Shown here one piece after another: positions 58,255 through 64,000 of a stretch of 64,000 nt of DNA. The first letter of the stretch is position 1. Every line of letters begins with the position of its first letter. The notes below the pieces were generated by a model. That model did no database searches. It saw nothing but the letters and a program-made list of their open reading frames with translations, and was not told the DNA's origin. Source of the DNA: Pomphorhynchus laevis (taxonomy: Eukaryota > Acanthocephala > Palaeacanthocephala > Echinorhynchida > Pomphorhynchidae); NCBI GenBank assembly GCA_012934845.2, contig WNNJ02001742.1:1-64000 (forward strand). Reading direction: 5' to 3'. Both the position numbers and the translations under genes were made by a program.

Positions 58255-60445
58255 ATCAAGGCAAAATGCCATAAATAGATAAAGTTGTAAACCATTACGG
58301 TTATTTGTCGATTATTGTTTACGATATGCTGACCCAATCATTACTCCCGAAAAAGTCACCTGATAAAAAGATAAATAACAAAGGTAGGATGCAGATGACG
58401 CCATCTTATATCTTGAGATTAATTTTCGCCAAAGAATAAAAAAGAAAGAAAGAAATTTATATTTTGCAGCTTCAAGAGATCTGAAAGATATATTGGATAA
58501 CGCGTCAACGAAAAATAAACGAGTGGATCAAAATGATACATATTATGAATATGAAGATCAAAATCATAGCGTGATTTTGATTTGTGATTAGAGATCAATT
58601 TACAATATAGCAATTAAAAATAGCTTGGAAATTTATTTATTTCTTTTATTTTTCAAGTTTTACGGTAGTTTGAAAAGCACTGTCACACGTTGTTGATAAT
58701 AAATTGCTTATTTTGCTTGTTCTTTAAGCTTATATATCCTGAAGACTACTTTCAGATCGAAAGTAATTTGTTTTTGCCAAACTAGACTCAAGAAAATAAA
58801 TTTCAAATCTTAGATATTTTAGGTAAAAGTATACCCAAAATACAGGTTATCATAATAGTATTAATATTATTATATTATTATGATATTATATTATTTCGGG
58901 TCACATCGATTGAGCACTCTGAATTTTATCCATTTATTGTATCCACTACTGGTGGAGTTAGTCAAAATGCGAATGTTTATTCTAAAGCGAATAGCGACCA
59001 AGAAAACAAACAAGAATTGGCAGGATTATCAACAAACTATATAGATTTGCCCATTACCTTGAATCTTAAATTGCCGAAAGTAGCTGCATTGTGCATTTTC
59101 CGCTTTTTGGCGAGCAACAAATTGAAGCATTTCAGTGTATGTAAAAAAATTAAATGTAAAAATGTATTATTATGATTATGTGATATTATGGTGTGATTTT
59201 CTAATATGATAGTATATAAAACTATTTAACATATACCATGCATAATTAGAATGGATTTCAAATTGTTTATGCTAGATATTGTGTGTTTCCATTTTTAATT
59301 TCTACAGTTCAATTAAATCAATTTTGACACTAGCAAAATAATTTTTTCTTTTACATTATAAGTACTTCCTAGAAAGAATTATGCTAATTGTAATCAGATT
59401 TTTGAAACTTGTTCGAAATTAACAACAATACGCTTTGCGTACATAAATATTTGCCATTATAATTTATAAAATTAATTTATGAACAAGTAATTTATAAACT
59501 TATTTAAATAAGTTTACTCTGCTTTCCTTCATTGAGTTGACTAAAACAATCCCAACACTCAATGGACAGATTTTTATGATGGACTGTTTCTTGTCACGGA
59601 TATTATAAAATGTATAAATAGATGATCGAAGTAGTTTTATGATTATTTACATAATTTTTTTGATAATCTATTATTTATTTGATTTAGTTGACGTGATATT
59701 ATTATGTCATGATCAGTTTCTCACAAAAACAAAACTGAGCAATTTTCTTAAGTCATATAACTAAATAATTTTATCAGATTCGGCATTGGAATATTATATT
59801 TTATTGTAATAAAATATAATTAATATAATTAACTTTATTGTAATTCACTAAAAGTTCAAAGTTTAATGTTCAATTCAAGGTATGCATAAGAATTACAATA
59901 TATTTTTAGGTCAAATAGTGTTAGTTACACGAATAGAAATCGCCGTATTTTATACTTTGCATATTACAATCAATTTTATGGTTAGTGTTTTCCATTGCAG
60001 ATAAAAGTAAAAAACTACTAAAATATGTATAAAAATCGAATTGTGTCATAACAAAAACAGTTTACAGCTGTCAAGTGATTGTTTAATTTCGCAGTTTTAT
60101 GCATATCCTAAAATTTACCAGCCTAAAAAGCGTTTCAGTAAAAAATGTATTCAGGTATTTTTTAAATTTTGAAAATAAAACTAGTTTAAAGGTATACATC
60201 ACCAGCAGAGGAAACATGCAATTCTATTTAAATTTACAAAGTTATGTATTGATATAAATTTTTAGTGTTTTTCTCAACTGACATACAGGTATGTTGCCTA
60301 CATTCATTTTTGTCTGTCTAACTAATATATAAACGATGACAAAATAAAAATTAATATATAACTTCGCGTTTGTAGATTTTTTTGAAAAGTAGCAGAAATA
60401 TAAGAGAAGTAAGTACTAGTACCGTTGAAGTAAAACTGTTAGAAA
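58255..60445. other. Intergenic DNA before the NPL-like gene
   Basis: Mostly AT-rich. An open frame at about 58885-59170 (SIEHSEFYPFIVSTTGGVSQ..) vaguely resembles the PFIVSTxG segment near the end of some LINE ORFs but is too short and diverged to assign. Confidence 0.35.
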
Positions 60446-60605
60446 ATGAGTGAATTACAAACTGCTCAATCTGAAATGGAATATCATATTTCGGCATTTA
60501 CTCCTTTCGACGATAATGGTGATATCGGTTTTGACAAAATTGATGACTACGTAAAATATATTGCAAGTTTGAAAGTCGACGGTATTAGTATTATGGGAAT
60601 TTCAG
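60446..60605 (+). CDS. NPL: NPL-like exon 1
   Basis: The ATG context is GAAAATGAG. Encodes the first barrel strand and helix (ISAFTPFDDNGDIGFDKIDD..) and ends at ATTTCAG|GTAAGC, phase 1. A stop would follow after about 34 more codons if unspliced. Confidence 0.85.
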
Positions 60606-63600
60606 GTAAGCGAATTTTACTAGCATCGAGAAATGACTTTTCGAGTGTTTTGTTAATATTTTATTCTGCTTTATCAAATGAAGTAAATAATTCAAATTTC
60701 TAAATTATTTATTATTGGAATTTATCTAATTAAATTTTAATTAAACTTCTATTAAACTTTACCTAATTTACCATATTACTTATTTTACTTATATTTTAAC
60801 TCATTTTTTATAAATTAATTTGATTAGATTGACAGTAGTATTTTATTCGATAATTGATTTATCTGCATTCTAAATTGTGATATAAAGATTTTTTATTCAT
60901 AATATAAAATGTGTGTTTTATATTATTTTGCTATTGAAAAGTTTTTTTTATTTTTATGTTAATTTTTTTTATCTGATAAAATTTTCCGATCAATAAATTT
61001 TTAATTATTCAAATTAATTTATAGATTATATTTTAATTACCTAAATTTTACTTTAATATTTAGTTTGACTCTATATTTAGATTAGAATATTTCTGTTAGT
61101 AAATTTATTCGTCGCGCAGCTTGCTTTCGACAATATGCGAGACACGAAGTTTGCATGCATTAAATTGGCTAATAAAATTTTTATATTGATTAAAATTAGC
61201 TACTGATTAGCTACTATAGTTAACATACCAATGATTCACCTTTTTTTGTCGATAGAAATTTCTCATTGTCGTTACTTTAAGCACACAGCGTGATTTAAAT
61301 GCTTATTGAAATATAATATAAATATGAAATTAATATAAAAATTTAAATTAAAAAATATATAAATATAAATATTAATATATTTTAATAATATAATATTAAC
61401 AAAATATAACGAGGAAATTCGCTACAAAATATAAATTGACAATCAGAAACAACCTATTTGATTTTGAAATACGCTACACAAATATGTACTACTATAACTC
61501 ACAAGTAAAATTGTCAAATTGAATTTGTGTGTCTTAGTGAAAATATTTGCTTCGAAGTTTAAAACTTTTAGACAAATTTGAAATATAATTTGATATTTCG
61601 TAAAATTAAAATCTTAGAGGAATAAAGTTTATCTGAATGCCCCGTAGCACCAAGTCACACCAAGAGTTTAAACTTAATTAAATCGTGCTGCATTGCACGA
61701 TTTAATAAAAACAAATAAATTTATCAATTTTAAAGTCAGTTCCTTATACCATGCCAACTAAATCGCCTACCATATAAAAATACATTTCCCCTTCAACTAA
61801 AAAGTATGAAATTTATTCATTCTTTCAAAAAGTATGCAATTTATTCATTCTTTCAACAAAGCAATATTTAAATTGCTCATGCCTACATCAAAACAGGATA
61901 CAAATTGATCATAAAAAGAAATTTTTTAGATAGGATTTAACTGCCTTATCTTCAACCAAATATGACGATGAGATTCGACACAAAATATGTCAATAATCTT
62001 TTGAAATACGTGACACTAATGTTTTGCCGTGACACTTATGTTAAATTATTTAAATATTTAAATAATTTAAAGCATAAATTAATTTAAATTTTTATTAATT
62101 TATATTAATTTATATTATTATCAATTTAAAGTTTTGTTAATTTTTTAACAAAAATTTGTGAAACATTTTATTGTAATCATGATGATGATAGCAGGAGCTA
62201 TCGAAATATAAATTTTTTATCAAATAAAAGATAATGTCTGCCTCTTTGTTCCTATAATAACTATATATTTGAAATGGAAGAAGATTATGGGTTTAGTATT
62301 TATTATCTAATTTTAAAACAATACATATTTAAATAATTTAAAGCATAATGTTTATCCACAATAATCTTTAATTTTGTAACAGCAAGCAACTCAAATAGTT
62401 TTGATTAATGCAAAACCTTTTCAGTTTTTCTTAAATGTACGAAAATTACATATACGGAAAGTAGATTAAATTTAAATTTTGTATCCAAAATATGGCTCCA
62501 AACAGAAAGAATTAAAACTTATAATCCCTTAATAATTAAAATGCATGTATGCTTTAAACTATAGATTAGTATATTTAATGCAGCATCGTTTTTGATCATA
62601 TTAGCAGGATAACAAACACTTAGTAGTGTACACATATCTGATTATTAAACTTTTCTAATTTTTAATTCAATTAATAATTTTTTGCTTTAATTTATTTTTT
62701 ATCAATTGAATGTTTAGATTAAATGTAAATTAAATGTAAACACTTCCATCCATCATATTTATACATTATTGTTTTACACAGGCGAAGGTATGTCAATGAC
62801 TATTGAAGAGCGAAAGAAAACTGCCGAAAAATTTCTAGCTGCTACAAAGAAACATGGCATAAAATACGTGAACATCAACGTATCTTCCATGTGTATTAAA
62901 GATATACAGGTCAGTAAGTTGAACTGATTAAAGTAAGTCAAAAATATAACAAAAATATTTTGATAAAATGCAAATTGTGCTGATTTGGTATGCATAGACT
63001 TGCATTAGTTTTTACAAATTAATTTTTTCAGGTTGTAATTTGTATTTGCGACCACTGAAATATTTATTATCAACATAATTTTTGGTAATTGCTCGAATAA
63101 TTTGAGAGTAATAATGTAAGCTTCCAATTAAGTGCTAGCAATTAATTTTCACATGTGTGTCACAAGCCATAAAAATCATTTCCGGCATCCCATACTTAAA
63201 TTAACATTAATTAAATCATATTCACGTGTTAACTTATTTCTTTCGTAGTATGAAATTATTTTCTAAATTAGTGGCTCGAAAATGTAAATTATTTTTTTGC
63301 AAAAGAAATGATAACGGACTAAAAATATTAATATAAATTTTACAAAATATTTTTAATATTTTGTATAAAATATTTTCTCAAAACAAAAAACGATCTTTGA
63401 ATGTAATTTTAATGTATAATTATCTGATAATTAATGTTCGAACAAGCGATATATAAAATGATAATAAAATGCTACACGTTATTTAGGAACTGGCCGCTCA
63501 CGCTGACTTACATGGAGCATCATCTGTCAGTGTTCTACCAAATATGTTTCATAAACCCACTTGTGCAGGAGAAATAATAGATTACCTAGAGACTATCTCA

Positions 63601-64000
63601 CATGTATTAAATTCAGCTAAAATCGTGTATATCAATGTACCAGAAGTCACAGGAGTTTATACAAGAGCTGTTGATATTATCGAGTTCGGATCCAAGATGC
63701 CGAAATTTGGAGGTAATGATTTTTTATAATGTTTGACATTACACAGAACTTCAATTTAAACAATTTTCAACCAATCGTCTACACAACTCATCCAAAACTT
63801 ATAGTTTTGGATATGTGCACATGATAGCAAATTTCAAATTATCGCCTGTTTCATATATTTTTAACATTTACAGTCTGCTTTAAATATGAAACTAATTACC
63901 AGGTATGACTGAAATATATGACGTATCATTCAAAAGTTCTAAGAGTAATTTGATAGGTTATAATACCATGAAGTCAAAACATTTATCAATCCAAATATGA
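60446..64000 (+). CDS. NPL: N-acetylneuraminate lyase-like protein, first three exons
   Basis: Members of this TIM-barrel aldolase family split N-acetylneuraminate into N-acetylmannosamine and pyruvate in the cytosol. Exons 60446-60605, 62782-62909 and 63487-63712 join in consistent phase (171 codons plus one base) and continue beyond the window. The product starts MSELQTAQSEMEYHISAFTP and has GISGEGMSMTIEERKKTAEK (the GTTGEG substrate-loop region), ELAAHADLHGASSVSVLPNM and YINVPEVTGVYTRA. The Schiff-base Lys exon is not in the window. The family's GTTGE/GSTGE is GISGE here, and the catalytic Tyr of Y(H/N)IP aligns with Ile (YINVP), so activity may differ. Intron 1 is 2.2 kb and contains a dispersed repeat. 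Confidence 0.85.
61410..62540 (+). repeat. Dispersed repeat in NPL-like intron 1
   Basis: 61410-61860 is closely related to 42290-42720 (AAGTCACACCAAGAGTTTAA, GTCAGTTCCTTATACCATGC, hairpin AAATCGTG/CACGATTT). 61970-62060 repeats part of the same unit in degraded form, and 62320-62530 matches pieces of 42229-42830. It carries no coding sequence. Confidence 0.75.
62782..62909 (+). CDS. NPL: NPL-like exon 2
   Basis: Acceptor GTTTTACACAG, donor GTCAGT. Encodes GEGMSMTIEERKKTAEKFLA and then KYVNINVSSMCIKDIQ, matching GEGLSLSVSERRQVAEEW..VIIHVGALSLKESQ of vertebrate lyases. Confidence 0.9.
63487..63712 (+). CDS. NPL: NPL-like exon 3
   Basis: Acceptor TTATTTAG, donor GTAATG, phase 1 at its end. 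Encodes ELAAHADLHGASSVSVLPNM, FHKPTCAGEIIDYLE and VYINVPEVTGVYTRAVDIIE, corresponding to [39 protein letters not shown]. Confidence 0.9.

Noticed and set aside
58885-59170. Open frame with PFIVSTTGG-like segment
   Set aside because: Weak similarity to LINE C-termini only; too short and without flanking retroelement structure.

Overview
The window is about three-quarters A+T, has spliceosomal introns with GT/AG borders, and is full of decayed retroelements. It carries metazoan-type genes: a eukaryotic glutamine-dependent NAD+ synthetase, a rhodopsin-family GPCR and an N-acetylneuraminate lyase. It therefore looks like an AT-rich invertebrate animal genome; I cannot name the species. Naiad-type Penelope-like elements (PLEs) with an N-terminal GIY-YIG endonuclease fit an invertebrate host.

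Layout. 0.6-1.2 kb: probable LINE 3' end. 1.7-11.2 kb (+): ten exons of NAD+ synthetase (NADSYN1-like) with the 5' part outside the window; its introns hold a LINE fragment, a reversed Naiad copy, a ~240-bp satellite and a stray copy of the last exon. 12-19 kb: AT-rich DNA with Naiad 3' ends, a long foldback and microsatellites. 20.5-23.3 kb: decayed APE-type LINE ('LINE-A'), with a second inverted copy at 34.4-37.3 kb and a 3' fragment at 37.4-37.7 kb. 25.4-26.0 kb: PLE reverse-transcriptase fragment. 27.0-29.6 kb (-): LINE with a restriction-like endonuclease C-terminus ('LINE-B'), whose 3' end recurs at 3.1-3.4 kb. 39.8-54.6 kb: two almost identical 2.4-kb arms in inverted orientation enclose ~10 kb. 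Inside are a GC-richer 1153-codon ORF for an RT plus restriction-like endonuclease retrotransposon (43.3-46.75 kb), and a tandem of a truncated and a near full-length Naiad (47.06-51.48 kb) inserted into an older repeat unit. 54.7-55.9 kb (+): intronless GPCR. 56.3-58.3 kb: more Naiad debris and a small inverted repeat. 60.4 kb to the end (+): first three exons of an N-acetylneuraminate lyase-like gene whose intron 1 holds a repeat also found just upstream of the restriction-like-endonuclease retrotransposon.

The three host genes are functionally unrelated. The most unusual signals are: (1) a ubiquilin-like UBA domain at the C-terminus of the restriction-like-endonuclease retrotransposon, broken by one base in a run of six G; (2) in-frame TGA codons at Cys positions of the Naiad polyprotein, one being TGT in another copy, which suggests selenocysteine recoding or its remains; (3) the nearly identical 2.4-kb inverted arms; (4) a pseudoknot-like fold in the Naiad 3' region that recurs in several copies.
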